A stretch of DNA of 64,000 nucleotides, from the NCBI GenBank assembly GCA_045536425.1, contig JAZSNN010000015.1, positions 248,001 through 312,000 on the forward strand, given 5' to 3'. Below the pieces are notes generated by a model. The model saw only the letters and a program-made list of their open reading frames with translations. It was not told the origin of the DNA and made no database searches. The position numbers and the translations under genes are program-made. Positions 26,866 to 34,139 of the stretch are shown in pieces; the stretch's first letter is position 1; every line of letters begins with the position of its first letter. The stretch is from UBA11540 sp045536425. Its GTDB lineage: Bacteria > Bacillota > Clostridia > Oscillospirales > Ruminococcaceae.

Positions 26866-27507
26866 ATGCGTATAAAAAGATATAAAGATAAAAAAGACCT
26901 GCCTTTAAAGTTACTAAAGATTGCTTTTATAATCTCGCTCGTCTGCCTCTCTGTTAGTTTTTTCTACAACAGAGTACGCCCTATGATAATTACTGCCGCG
27001 CAAAATCGCGCAAAGGTTATCGTGACACGCGAGCTTGAGAAAGCTATCAGCGAAGAGCTTTCTAAAAATACTATCAGCTATTCTGATTTAGTCGCGCTTT
27101 CGCGCGATGCTGACGGGCGTGTAACCTCAATAGAAACCAACACGGTTGTGGCAAACTTTTTCAAAGCAAAGCTTGTATCAACTGTACTTACACAACTAAA
27201 AAGCATTGAAGAACAAGAACTATCAATCCCTATGGGTTCATTGTCTGACGACCCTTTTCTTTATGGCAAAGGTCCAAAAGTAGATTTTAAAATCTCAACA
27301 TCGGGTATTGCAAACGCAGAATTTGTAAGTGAGTTTTTCAGTGCAGGAATAAACCAAACCTGCCATCGCATAAAGCTTGTTGTAACTGCTGAAATCTATG
27401 CTCTCGTGCCGGGTTTTGTCACATCGACAACACTTGTCACCGACTATTACATAGCAGAAACCATTATAGTAGGAGCTACACCTGATTTTTTTGCTGATAT
27501 TGGATAA
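26866..27507 (+). CDS. yunB: Sporulation protein YunB
   Basis: The 213-residue protein matches the YunB family, sigma-E-dependent spore proteins of unknown biochemical role. It has one N-terminal membrane segment (about 16-36) and the family regions NRAKVIVTRELEKAISEEL, SYSDLVALSRDADGRVTSIE and ALVPGFVTSTTLVTDYYIAETIIVG. Its ATG follows AGAGGTG. A monocistronic gene on the plus strand, divergent from ychF. Confidence 0.88.
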   Translation: MRIKRYKDKKDLPLKLLKIAFIISLVCLSVSFFYNRVRPMIITAAQNRAKVIVTRELEKAISEELSKNTISYSDLVALSRDADGRVTSIETNTVVANFFKAKLVSTVLTQLKSIEEQELSIPMGSLSDDPFLYGKGPKVDFKISTSGIANAEFVSEFFSAGINQTCHRIKLVVTAEIYALVPGFVTSTTLVTDYYIAETIIVGATPDFFADIG

Positions 27508-27513
27508 AAATCG

Positions 27514-27542
27514 TTGTAAAGGGCAACAGTTTATGTTATACT
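27514..27542 (+). promoter_or_regulatory. Sigma-A promoter for the NfeD-SPFH unit
   Basis: TTGTAA, 17 bases, TATACT. It would start transcription at about 27549, after the first in-frame ATG at 27547, which supports the later start for the NfeD gene. Confidence 0.7.
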
Positions 27543-27564
27543 AACTATGAAAGGAAGTGTTTTT

Positions 27565-28011
27565 ATGGAATACGCTTGGGCGTTTTGGCTCATACTTGCA
27601 GTTGTGCTCATTGTTGTAGAGGCATCTACATATAGCCTGATATCTATCTGGTTTGCTTTGGGTGCGCTTGCTGCAGTAATACCCGCCCTTATTTCAGGCG
27701 ATGCCGTTTGGGCTCAGTTTGCGGTTTTTGTTGTTGTTTCTGCTGTTTCTTTGGCATTCACCAGAAAATTCTTCAAAAAAGTACTTCGCTATAACCCCGA
27801 ACCGACAAATGCCGATCAGGTAATAGAAAAAACGGCTGTTGTAAAAGAAGAGATTGACAACATCCACGAAACTGGCAAGGTCACCGTAATGGGTCTTGAC
27901 TGGTCTGCTCGTTCTGTAGATGACTCTGTCATCACCGTGGGCGAAATTGTTACCGTCAAAGAAATTAGCGGTGTTAAGCTTATAGTTGAAAAAACGAAAA
28001 CGGAGGAATAA
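27565..28011 (+). CDS. NfeD family membrane protein
   Basis: This is a short NfeD protein (148 residues from ATG 27565, 7 bases after GGAAG) with membrane helices at about 6-70 and a C-terminal OB-fold domain (VTVMGLDWSARSVDDSVITVGEIVTV). NfeD proteins of this kind pair with SPFH/flotillin-type proteins in membrane microdomains, and the SPFH gene follows 3 bases later. An in-frame ATG at 27547 lies at the likely transcription start and is not favoured. Confidence 0.88.
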   Translation: MEYAWAFWLILAVVLIVVEASTYSLISIWFALGALAAVIPALISGDAVWAQFAVFVVVSAVSLAFTRKFFKKVLRYNPEPTNADQVIEKTAVVKEEIDNIHETGKVTVMGLDWSARSVDDSVITVGEIVTVKEISGVKLIVEKTKTEE

Positions 28012-28014
28012 TTT

Positions 28015-28950
28015 ATGCCACCTGTAGTTTATGTAATTTTAGCATTTGTATTTTTTGTTTTGATCGTTCTCATTTCAAACATCAAAATCGTCCCTCAGGC
28101 AACAACCTATGTCATCGAACGCCTTGGAGCATATAAATGCACTTGGCAGACCGGTATGCATTTCACCGTTCCGCTCATCGACAAGGTTGCTAAAAAAGTT
28201 TCCTTGAAGGAGCAGGTCGTAGACTTCAAGCCACAACCCGTTATCACCAAGGATAACGTTACAATGCAGATAGACACCATCGTGTTCTATCAGATAACCG
28301 ACTCTAAGCTCTATGCATACGGTGTTGAAAGACCTCTTGCCGCAATCGAAAACCTCACCGCTACCACTCTTCGTAACATCATCGGTGAACTCGAACTCGA
28401 CCACACACTCACATCTCGTGACGTTATTAACACTAAGATTACTGCTTCACTTGACCTTGCAACTGACAAATGGGGTATCAAGGTTAACCGTGTTGAGCTC
28501 CAGAACATGATTCCTCCCCGTGAGATTCAGGATGCGATGGAAAAGCAGATGAAGGCTGAGCGTGAACGCCGTGAGTCCATCCTCAGAGCAGAGGGTGAAA
28601 AGAGAAGTCAGATTCTTGTTGCTGAGGGTGAAAAGCAGTCTGCAATCCTTCACGCCGAGGCTGAAAAGGAATCTGCAATTCTTCGTGCAGACGCTGTCAG
28701 AGAGGCAAAAATCCGTGAAGCACAGGGTGAAGCTGAGGCTATTATGCTGGTACAGAAGGCTCAGGCGGACGGTATCAAGTTGCTCAACGAAGCCGCTCCC
28801 ACACAGCAGATACTCTCGCTCAAGGGTCTTGAGGCGTTTGCAAAGGCTGCGGACGGAAAGGCAACAAAGATCATCATCCCTAGTGAAATCCAGTCGCTCG
28901 CAGGTCTTGCGACCTCTGTGACCGAGCTTGTCAAAAACGAGGAAAAATAA
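28015..28950 (+). CDS. SPFH/Band 7 (stomatin-like) protein
   Basis: The 311-residue protein has one N-terminal membrane anchor (about 3-23), a Band 7 domain (IKIVPQATTYVIERLGAYK... VNRVELQNMIPPREIQDAM) and an Ala/Glu-rich coiled coil with repeated AEGEKQSAI/AEAEKESAI units (about 185-250). Such proteins form membrane cages that organise lipids or proteases. It is the second gene of the NfeD-SPFH unit, and a terminator follows whose 3' arm overlaps the tRNA-Leu promoter. Confidence 0.92.
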   Translation: MPPVVYVILAFVFFVLIVLISNIKIVPQATTYVIERLGAYKCTWQTGMHFTVPLIDKVAKKVSLKEQVVDFKPQPVITKDNVTMQIDTIVFYQITDSKLYAYGVERPLAAIENLTATTLRNIIGELELDHTLTSRDVINTKITASLDLATDKWGIKVNRVELQNMIPPREIQDAMEKQMKAERERRESILRAEGEKRSQILVAEGEKQSAILHAEAEKESAILRADAVREAKIREAQGEAEAIMLVQKAQADGIKLLNEAAPTQQILSLKGLEAFAKAADGKATKIIIPSEIQSLAGLATSVTELVKNEEK

Positions 28951-28963
28951 ATAAAAACTATTC

Positions 28964-29003
28964 GCCCGTTGTTAAGATTTCTCTTGACAACGGGCATTAT
29001 TTT
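28964..29003 (+). terminator. Terminator of the NfeD-SPFH unit
   Basis: GCCCGTTGT pairs with ACAACGGGC, then ATTATTTT. Its 3' arm overlaps the -35 box of the tRNA-Leu promoter. Confidence 0.8.
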
Positions 29004-29012
29004 GTATATAAT
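28984..29012 (+). promoter_or_regulatory. Consensus promoter of tRNA-Leu
   Basis: TTGACA, 17 bases, TATAAT: a perfect match to the sigma-A consensus, 12 bases before the tRNA. Confidence 0.9.
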
Positions 29013-29024
29013 ACTAAAGTACTT

Positions 29025-29111
29025 GCCGGTGTGATGGAATTGGCAGACGTACGGGACTCAAAATCCCGCGGTGGCGACACCGTGCGGGTTCGACCCCCGC
29101 CACCGGCACCA
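29025..29111 (+). tRNA. tRNA-Leu(CAA)
   Basis: The 87-base gene has acceptor arms GCCGGTG/CACCGGC, a long variable arm of a class II tRNA, and an anticodon stem CGGGA/TCCCG around CTCAAAA, giving anticodon CAA, which reads UUG. The T-arm is CGGGTTCGACCCCCG and CCA is encoded. Its last 21 bases and the following terminator are repeated 197 bases downstream. Confidence 0.96.
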
Positions 29112-29170
29112 AAAATAAGAACTGACTCGTTAGAGTTGGTTCTTGTTTTTTATTAACGGGGTCGAACCCG
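29091..29170 (+). repeat. tRNA-Leu 3'-end direct repeat, copy 1
   Basis: This 80-base unit starts in the tRNA T-loop, runs through the tRNA 3' end and CCA, the terminator hairpin and its T-run, and ends in GGGGTCGAACCCG, an inverted copy of the tRNA T-arm. Copy 2 at 29288-29368 differs by one substitution and one inserted G. Confidence 0.9.
29117..29151 (+). terminator. tRNA-Leu terminator
   Basis: AAGAACTGACTC pairs with GAGTTGGTTCTT (two G-U pairs) around GTTA, followed by GTTTTTT. Confidence 0.85.
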
Positions 29171-29287
29171 TGAGGGTCTGAGCGTTAAAAAACAGTCCTG
29201 TGGACTGTTTTTAGCGAGGAGCGTGAGGCGGGTACCGAAATTCGAAGAATTTGGGTCTCCGAACGTACAGTGTGCGAAGCAAACGGT

Positions 29288-29368
29288 CGACCCCCGCCAC
29301 CGGCACCAAAAATAAGAACTGACTCGTTAGAGTTGGTTCTTATTTTTTATTAACGGGGGTCGAACCCG
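29288..29368 (+). repeat. tRNA-Leu 3'-end direct repeat, copy 2
   Basis: This 81-base copy has the 21-base tRNA 3' end, a second terminator hairpin (29314-29341) and GGGGGTCGAACCCG. The last is the exact reverse complement of the tRNA T-arm bases 29085-29098. Confidence 0.9.
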
Positions 29369-29387
29369 AGAGGATCTACGGAAAAGA

Positions 29388-29422
29388 AAACCCGCATTCG
29401 ATAAATATACCGATGCGGTTTT
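29388..29422 (-). terminator. Terminator of the Dabb gene
   Basis: On the minus strand AAAACCGCATCG pairs with CGAATGCGGGTTTT, leading into CTTTTC. Confidence 0.75.
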
Positions 29423-29429
29423 TCATAAA

Positions 29430-29732
29430 TTAGTCTTCAAAGTCCAGGCAGAGTCTAGTCTTTGTGAAAGGTCTGACCTTTGTATCAGCAACAAAAACGT
29501 GCTCGGGATGAACGGCGTATCCTTTAAGTGCAGCCACATCTTCAAATACCGAATAGAGCATTACATCAGCGTTTGAAGATTCAAGTCCTTCGGTATAAAC
29601 CTTGATTTCTTTAAGTCCGTCAATCTTGCCGATGAGCTCCTCGAGACCTATTTTTATATTTTTCTTAACTTCAATCTTTTGATTTTCATCGAGCTCAGCC
29701 TTGAGCTGCCAAAGTATAACGTGTTTTACCAT
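29430..29732 (-). CDS. Dabb (stress-responsive A/B barrel) family protein
   Basis: The 100-residue protein fits the dimeric alpha/beta barrel Dabb family: MVKHVILWQLK at the N-terminus, LKEIKVYTEGLESS and the closing DVAALKGYAVHPEHV motif. Family members are small dimeric proteins, some with cyclase or oxygenase activity and many with no known role. A single-gene unit between the tRNA-Leu repeat and tRNA-Thr. Confidence 0.9.
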   Translation of the reverse strand: MVKHVILWQLKAELDENQKIEVKKNIKIGLEELIGKIDGLKEIKVYTEGLESSNADVMLYSVFEDVAALKGYAVHPEHVFVADTKVRPFTKTRLCLDFED

Positions 29733-29800
29733 TGTTGTACTCTCCTTTGTTTGATGTTTATATTTTACTACACTTTTTTCTCTAATTCAATCATAATTTA

Positions 29801-29829
29801 TTGACTTTACATTCATTTGGTGATAAAAT
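29801..29829 (+). promoter_or_regulatory. Promoter of tRNA-Thr
   Basis: TTGACT, 17 bases, TAAAAT, 14 bases before the tRNA. Confidence 0.75.
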
Positions 29830-29843
29830 AAATACCGTTATCC

Positions 29844-29919
29844 GCTGATGTAGCACAGTCGGTAGTGCAGCTGATTCGTAATCAGCAGGTCGCGTGTTCA
29901 AGTCACGTCATCAGCTCCA
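29844..29919 (+). tRNA. tRNA-Thr(CGU)
   Basis: The 76-base gene has acceptor arms GCTGATG/CATCAGC, D-arm GCAC..GTGC, anticodon arm CTGAT-TCGTAA-TCAG with anticodon CGT (reads ACG), T-arm with TTCAAGT, and encoded CCA. A terminator follows at once. Confidence 0.95.
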
Positions 29920-29944
29920 AGCCTCGAGAAATCGAGGCTTTTTG
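29919..29944 (+). terminator. tRNA-Thr terminator
   Basis: AAGCCTCGA / TCGAGGCTT around GAAA, followed by TTTGTTTT. Confidence 0.85.
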
Positions 29945-29967
29945 TTTTATATAGCTCCTATACATAC

Positions 29968-29998
29968 AAAAAAGGAAGACCGATCGGTCTTCCTTTTA
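29968..29998. terminator. Terminator of the zinc-ribbon gene
   Basis: A palindromic AAAAGGAAGACC/GGTCTTCCTTTT stem between tRNA-Thr and the convergent zinc-ribbon gene. Confidence 0.8.
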
Positions 29999-30008
29999 GT
30001 GTCTGAGA

Positions 30009-30284
30009 TTATTCAGCTTTCATATTTGCAAAGCACTCGCTGCAGTATACGGGCTTATCCTCTCTGGGTTTGAAAGGAACCTTTGCCTCTTTTCCGCAGT
30101 TAGCGCATACTGTTGTATACATCTCTCTTGCGGGTCTGGAAGCAGCCTTGCGGGAATCGCGGCAAGCCTTGCATCTCTGGGGCTCGTTTACGAAACCTTT
30201 TTCTGCATAGAACTCCTGCTCGCCTGCTGTGAAAACGAACTCATTTCCACACTCTTTGCAAACTAATGTCTTGTCCTCGTACAT
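30009..30284 (-). CDS. Zinc-ribbon protein
   Basis: The 91-residue protein has two CxxC pairs near the N-terminus (LVCKECGNEF, PQRCKACRDSR) and two near the C-terminus (TTVCANCGKEA, PVYCSECF), giving two predicted zinc ribbons joined by a basic linker. It resembles small Firmicutes zinc-ribbon proteins of unknown role. The ATG at 30284 follows GAGGT at 6 bases. A longer in-frame extension runs through a tRNA-like sequence upstream and is not favoured. It lies downstream of the sigma-H-like gene on the same strand. Confidence 0.82.
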   Translation of the reverse strand: MYEDKTLVCKECGNEFVFTAGEQEFYAEKGFVNEPQRCKACRDSRKAASRPAREMYTTVCANCGKEAKVPFKPREDKPVYCSECFANMKAE

Positions 30285-30309
30285 GATTTTACCTCGCTTA
30301 AATTTTGGT

Positions 30310-30376
30310 TTTGACCTTGGTCGGAATTGCACCGGCACCTTTGTTAAACAACGCTCTGCTTTTGAGCTACTGGGCC
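30310..30376 (-). other. Degenerate tRNA-like sequence
   Basis: Between the sigma gene and the zinc-ribbon gene the minus strand reads a good D-arm (TAGCTC..GAGC) and a T-arm-like GCCGG-TGCAATT-CCGAC with one mismatch. The anticodon stem and the acceptor stem (GGCCCAG against CAAGGTC) pair badly and no CCA follows. It looks like a tRNA pseudogene or a chance resemblance. Confidence 0.3.
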
Positions 30377-30393
30377 ATCTATAATCATCGGAA

Positions 30394-30990
30394 TCAAATC
30401 CGACTCTTTAACTTCAATCTCACTCGTTGCAGGGCATTGTCTACCGATTTTGCTGTAGTTTTGAGATTCTTTGCTATGCTTTCATAGCTACCGCCGCCAA
30501 GATAGAGTGTCAGCGCTTTCAATTCAAAATCAGAAAGCAGTCTTTTTATGTCATTCATCAATGCATCTACCTGTTCCCTATTTTCGAGAACGCTCTGCGG
30601 GTCAATATTCTGACCCTCTAATAGCGGTTCAAAATCGTCGTTCATAGGTCTTTCCGAGTCTTGATGACGACTTAATTTTCGTTTTAGGGTAATCAGTGTG
30701 CGCGTGACGCAAACATTCAGATATGTACGAAAAGATGACTTTTTATCATCGAAGGTATTAACAGCGGTAAAAAAGGACAGGATAGCTTCCTGCATATAAT
30801 CATCGTGTTGGTTTTTGTCGGAAGTGAAGCTGCAAATTTTCCGTTCCAGGAACTCCCCGTATCTCGAAACCAAAACAGAAAAGGTATCTGAATTTCCAAG
30901 ACGAATCTGCTCGATTAGTTTTTCATCAGTAACCGAATTGAATTGTTTAAGAATACTAACGCACCTTTTTCTTCCGCGCAAAACACGCAT
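30394..30990 (-). CDS. Sigma-H-like RNA polymerase sigma factor
   Basis: The 198-residue sigma-70 family protein resembles sigma-H (Spo0H), which directs early sporulation and transition-state genes. Region 2 reads DDYMQEAILSFFTAVNTFDDKKSSFRTYLNVCVTR, and region 4 (LLSDFELKALTLYL to SVDNALQRVRLKLK) is very close to that of sigma-H. It is slightly short and its N-terminus (MRVLRGRKRC) is poorly defined: the promoter puts the ATG only about 13 bases into the mRNA with a weak ribosome site. Another low-molecular-weight sporulation-type sigma remains possible. Confidence 0.75.
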   Translation of the reverse strand: MRVLRGRKRCVSILKQFNSVTDEKLIEQIRLGNSDTFSVLVSRYGEFLERKICSFTSDKNQHDDYMQEAILSFFTAVNTFDDKKSSFRTYLNVCVTRTLITLKRKLSRHQDSERPMNDDFEPLLEGQNIDPQSVLENREQVDALMNDIKRLLSDFELKALTLYLGGGSYESIAKNLKTTAKSVDNALQRVRLKLKSRI

Positions 30991-31009
30991 TTATCCACTC
31001 ATATCACAT

Positions 31010-31038
31010 ATTATACACTATGCATCAGTTGTTGTCAA
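31010..31038 (-). promoter_or_regulatory. Consensus promoter of the sigma-H-like gene
   Basis: TTGACA, 17 bases, TATAAT on the minus strand, 19 bases before the ATG. Confidence 0.85.
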
Positions 31039-31056
31039 TTATCCTTTATACATATT

Positions 31057-31103
31057 TATCGGGAGCCTTTTTTGGTAGTTTTCACCAAAGACTCCCGATA
31101 TTT
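31057..31103 (-). terminator. Terminator after folD
   Basis: TATCGGGAG pairs with CTCCCGATA, extended by AAAAAAGG/ACCAAAG-type pairing across a 9-base loop. Confidence 0.7.
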
Positions 31104-31116
31104 TGCTAAAACGTTC

Positions 31117-31971
31117 TTAGTTTTTACTTTTATCTTTATATGCTGTAAGGGTGTTTTGCATAAGCATTGCAATTGTCATAGGGCCCACCCCACCAGGTAC
31201 GGGGGTGATGTATCCTGCTTTCTTTTCAACGCTTTCAAAGTCAACGTCTCCGCAGAGCTTTCCGTTTTCGTCTCTATCCATTCCAACGTCGATTACCACA
31301 GCGCCCTCTTTTACCATATCAGCAGTAACGAACTTAGCCTTGCCGATAGCGACTACAAGCACATCTGCTCTCCTGCAAACTTCCTTCAGTTCACGTGTTC
31401 TGGAGTGGCAAACGGTGACAGTTGCATTTGCATGAAGAAGAAGCATTGCCATTGGTTTCCCGACGATGTTGCTTCTGCCGATAACGACACACTCTTTTCC
31501 CGAAAAGTCAATTCCTTCGGATTTTATGAGTTCCATCACTCCTGCGGGAGTGCAGGGCAAGAAACTATAGTCGCCTATCATTATCTTTCCAACGTTTTGA
31601 ACGTGAAACGCGTCAACGTCCTTTTGGGGAGATATGGTTTCGATAACAGCCTTCTCGTTTATATGTCGCGGAAGCGGAAGCTGAACCAGTATTCCGTCAA
31701 TATCTTCTCTTGCGTTAAGTGTTTTGACAAGTTTTATGAGTTCTTCCTCGGTAGTTTCAGCGGGAAGGGCATATTCCTCAGAATAGAAGCCAACCTCTGC
31801 ACAAGCCTTTTTCTTGTTGTTTACATAGACTCTCGATGCGGAGTCATCTCCTACAATAACAACAGCGAGGCCGGGAGCTCTTTTACCCTCAGCTTTGATT
31901 GCTTCAACCTCTTTTGCTATTCTAGCTTTTACGTCTGCGGAAACTTTCTTTCCGTCAATTATCTTCGCCAT
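31117..31971 (-). CDS. folD: Methylenetetrahydrofolate dehydrogenase / methenyltetrahydrofolate cyclohydrolase
   Basis: FolD interconverts 5,10-methylene-, methenyl- and 10-formyl-tetrahydrofolate using NADP. The 284-residue form starts at ATG 31971 (GAGGAGA upstream). Key stretches are YVNNKKKACAEVGF with the catalytic Lys, GILVQLPLPRHI, VDAFHVQNVGK, PCTPAGVMELI, VIGRSNIVGKPMA (NADP loop) and the C-terminal TPVPGGVGPMTIAML. It overlaps the end of lgt by 17 bases and is the last gene of the M16-M16-lgt-folD operon. Confidence 0.96.
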   Translation of the reverse strand: MAKIIDGKKVSADVKARIAKEVEAIKAEGKRAPGLAVVIVGDDSASRVYVNNKKKACAEVGFYSEEYALPAETTEEELIKLVKTLNAREDIDGILVQLPLPRHINEKAVIETISPQKDVDAFHVQNVGKIMIGDYSFLPCTPAGVMELIKSEGIDFSGKECVVIGRSNIVGKPMAMLLLHANATVTVCHSRTRELKEVCRRADVLVVAIGKAKFVTADMVKEGAVVIDVGMDRDENGKLCGDVDFESVEKKAGYITPVPGGVGPMTIAMLMQNTLTAYKDKSKN

Positions 31972-32848
31972 TGTCAGTCTCCTCTGTAGTTTCAATTTTT
32001 GCAATTTTACCTATCGGCAAAAGGTATTTGGGGTCACCTTTTCTGTGAATTATCACTCTCAAGGTTATCCAAATTATCGCGGCTGTTATGCAGAGAACAA
32101 GCGCCAACATCTGTGAAACTCTAAAGTCGCCTAGATATAGGCTGTCAGTTCGCAAACCTTCGACCACAAATCTTTCTGCTCCGTACCAAACGCAGTAGAA
32201 CAGTGCAAGTTCACCGTCAAATCTGCGGTGCTTTGAATAAAGATGCAGAACGAGAACTCCTAAAAGACACCACAAAGATTCATACAAGAAGCAAGGGTGA
32301 ACGAGTGTTCCTGCCTCAACACCAAGCTCGGATACGATTTTTGCAGACGTCATTCCCCAAGGAAGATTGGTTTGCATCGGTGCACCATAGGCTTCGACAT
32401 TAACGAAATTTCCCCAACGGCCTATTCCCTGACCTATCAAAAATCCTATCACAGCAATGTCGAGCATTGCGGTGAATTTTATCTTTGAAACCTTGCAGAC
32501 AATAGCACCTGCGATAACTCCGCCAATGAGTCCTCCGTATACCGCGATGCCACCTTCCCAGATCTCGAAAATGCCCCAAAAATCATCCTTGAACTTTTCC
32601 CAAGAAAAGATGACATAGTAGAGTCTCGCACCGATTACACCACCGATTATTCCGAATATGGCAACGTCAGCTACCTTGTCGGGAACGATACCGAATTTGT
32701 CGGCTCTCTTATACGCATACAAAACTGCGAGCAAAAATCCGACAGCAATTATTATGCCATACCAATATATCTTTAGCTCTCCTATTGAAAAGGCAACCCT
32801 ATTGATATCAAACGAAAGATCTAAAAGCGGAAAAGATACTGTATTCAT
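31955..32848 (-). CDS. lgt: Prolipoprotein diacylglyceryl transferase
   Basis: Lgt attaches diacylglycerol to the lipobox cysteine of exported lipoproteins, several of which are encoded in this window. The 298-residue membrane protein has about seven helices and the motifs WEGGIAVYGGLIGG, the signature GQGIGRWGNFVNVEAYG and the AERFVVEGLRTDS segment near the C-terminus. The ATG at 32848 follows AAAGGATG. It lies 16 bases after the M16 gene. Confidence 0.95.
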   Translation of the reverse strand: MNTVSFPLLDLSFDINRVAFSIGELKIYWYGIIIAVGFLLAVLYAYKRADKFGIVPDKVADVAIFGIIGGVIGARLYYVIFSWEKFKDDFWGIFEIWEGGIAVYGGLIGGVIAGAIVCKVSKIKFTAMLDIAVIGFLIGQGIGRWGNFVNVEAYGAPMQTNLPWGMTSAKIVSELGVEAGTLVHPCFLYESLWCLLGVLVLHLYSKHRRFDGELALFYCVWYGAERFVVEGLRTDSLYLGDFRVSQMLALVLCITAAIIWITLRVIIHRKGDPKYLLPIGKIAKIETTEETDNGEDN

Positions 32849-32864
32849 CTTTACATCCTTTCTG

Positions 32865-34139
32865 TCAAAACGGACTAACAACCGAAAGCACGGCGTTGTC
32901 CAAGTTGGTTCGGTTTATGATGCTCATAACATCCTCAGCAGTAGCGTTTGCTACCCGCTCTATTATATCATAAATTTCAACTCCTGCAAAGGCGCAAGAC
33001 AGAATAAACGAAGCGAGAGCTGACGGTTTATCAAAAATCCTGACATATCTGCCGTATAGAGCTTTTTTGGAAGCTGTGAAAAGCTTTTGGTCTATTCCCT
33101 CTTGACGTATTCTTTCTATCTCGTCGGCTATCATTTGCCGAACTTTTTTGGGTTTTTCTGCCTCGCCGCTAAAAAGATATGCAATATAATCTCTACCCGC
33201 AAAGGCTTCCCCGCCAAAAGCATCGTTTATGAGCCCGCCGTCGTATAGCTTTCGATAAAGCGGTGACGATTCTCCCGCTATAACATCGAGCAAAATTTCA
33301 CACAAAACCGAATCGAGCTCGTTGTTTTTCTCACCACGGTCATCGAGCTTGAATGCAATTTGAAAATGCGGCATTGAAACGTCCATCTTTTGTTCTTTAT
33401 AGTCGCAAGCGACATTTCTCGGCTCGTCCACAGAAAATCTTTTCACGTTTTTTGTTGGTTTTTCGACAAGAATTTTATCGCAGGCACCGATCACCTCATT
33501 CTCATCAAAGTTTCCTACTACGGTGAGCACCATATTTCTAAGGTCATAAAAGGCATCGTAGCATCTGTACAAAAGCTCGGGTGTTATCTCTCTTATAGAC
33601 TCTTCTGTACCTGCTATATCAACTTTAACGGGATTATTTACGTACATACAGTCAAGCGCGTTAAAGTATACGTTCCAATCGGGGTCGTCGTTGTACATCT
33701 GTATCTCTTGACCTATGATGCCAAGTTCTTTTTTAACAGATTCTTTTGTGAAATACGGCTTTGTCACAAACCCAAGAAGTATCTCGAGATTCTCTCTAAA
33801 CTTGCTCGTGCAAGAAAAGAGATATGAGGTTTTTTCAAACGAGGTATATGCGTTTGCATTTGCTCCCGTTTTTGAAAACAGGTCAAACGCATTTTCTCCG
33901 TCTTCGTTTTGAAAAAGCTTGTGCTCCAAAAAATGTGCAATACCATCGGGGACACTTGTGAACTCGGTTTCACCGTCAACCATAAAACAGTTGTCAGCAG
34001 AGCCGTATTTTGTGCCGATTATCGCGTATGCGCTTTTAAAGTCCTCCAAAAAGCACATTTTCACCTTCAGCCCGCTCTTGTGGGTGAAATAGCGAATAGA
34101 ATTATTTAGGCGGTCGTTTTTTATCATCTCTACGTTCAT
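32865..34139 (-). CDS. M16 family peptidase, catalytic subunit (YmfH-like)
   Basis: The 424-residue insulinase-type protein carries the inverted zinc motif HFLEH at residues 69-73 with the downstream glutamate region, so it should be the active member of a YmfF/YmfH-like heterodimer. These intracellular peptidases degrade peptides in Firmicutes. The C-terminal domain has the R/Y segment LYRKLYDGGLINDAF typical of M16. It overlaps the upstream M16 gene by 4 bases (ATGA). Confidence 0.9.
   Translation of the reverse strand: MNVEMIKNDRLNNSIRYFTHKSGLKVKMCFLEDFKSAYAIIGTKYGSADNCFMVDGETEFTSVPDGIAHFLEHKLFQNEDGENAFDLFSKTGANANAYTSFEKTSYLFSCTSKFRENLEILLGFVTKPYFTKESVKKELGIIGQEIQMYNDDPDWNVYFNALDCMYVNNPVKVDIAGTEESIREITPELLYRCYDAFYDLRNMVLTVVGNFDENEVIGACDKILVEKPTKNVKRFSVDEPRNVACDYKEQKMDVSMPHFQIAFKLDDRGEKNNELDSVLCEILLDVIAGESSPLYRKLYDGGLINDAFGGEAFAGRDYIAYLFSGEAEKPKKVRQMIADEIERIRQEGIDQKLFTASKKALYGRYVRIFDKPSALASFILSCAFAGVEIYDIIERVANATAEDVMSIINRTNLDNAVLSVVSPF

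Larger units (their letters stand above)
29112..29429. other. tRNA-Leu to Dabb intergenic region
   Basis: This 318-base region has no protein gene. It contains two near-identical 80-base repeats (29091-29170 and 29288-29368) and a 117-base spacer with two small hairpins (about 29190-29212, AACAGTCC/GGACTGTT; and about 29226-29250, CCGAAATTC/GAATTTGGG), then the Dabb terminator. No integrase lies nearby. Confidence 0.8.

Noticed and set aside
29091..29368. CRISPR array
   Set aside because: There are only two repeats, they contain a tRNA end and a terminator, and no cas genes are near.
30943..31989. A 348-codon plus-strand frame opposite folD
   Set aside because: folD motifs are complete on the minus strand; the plus-strand translation is Cys/Phe-rich nonsense without a start site.
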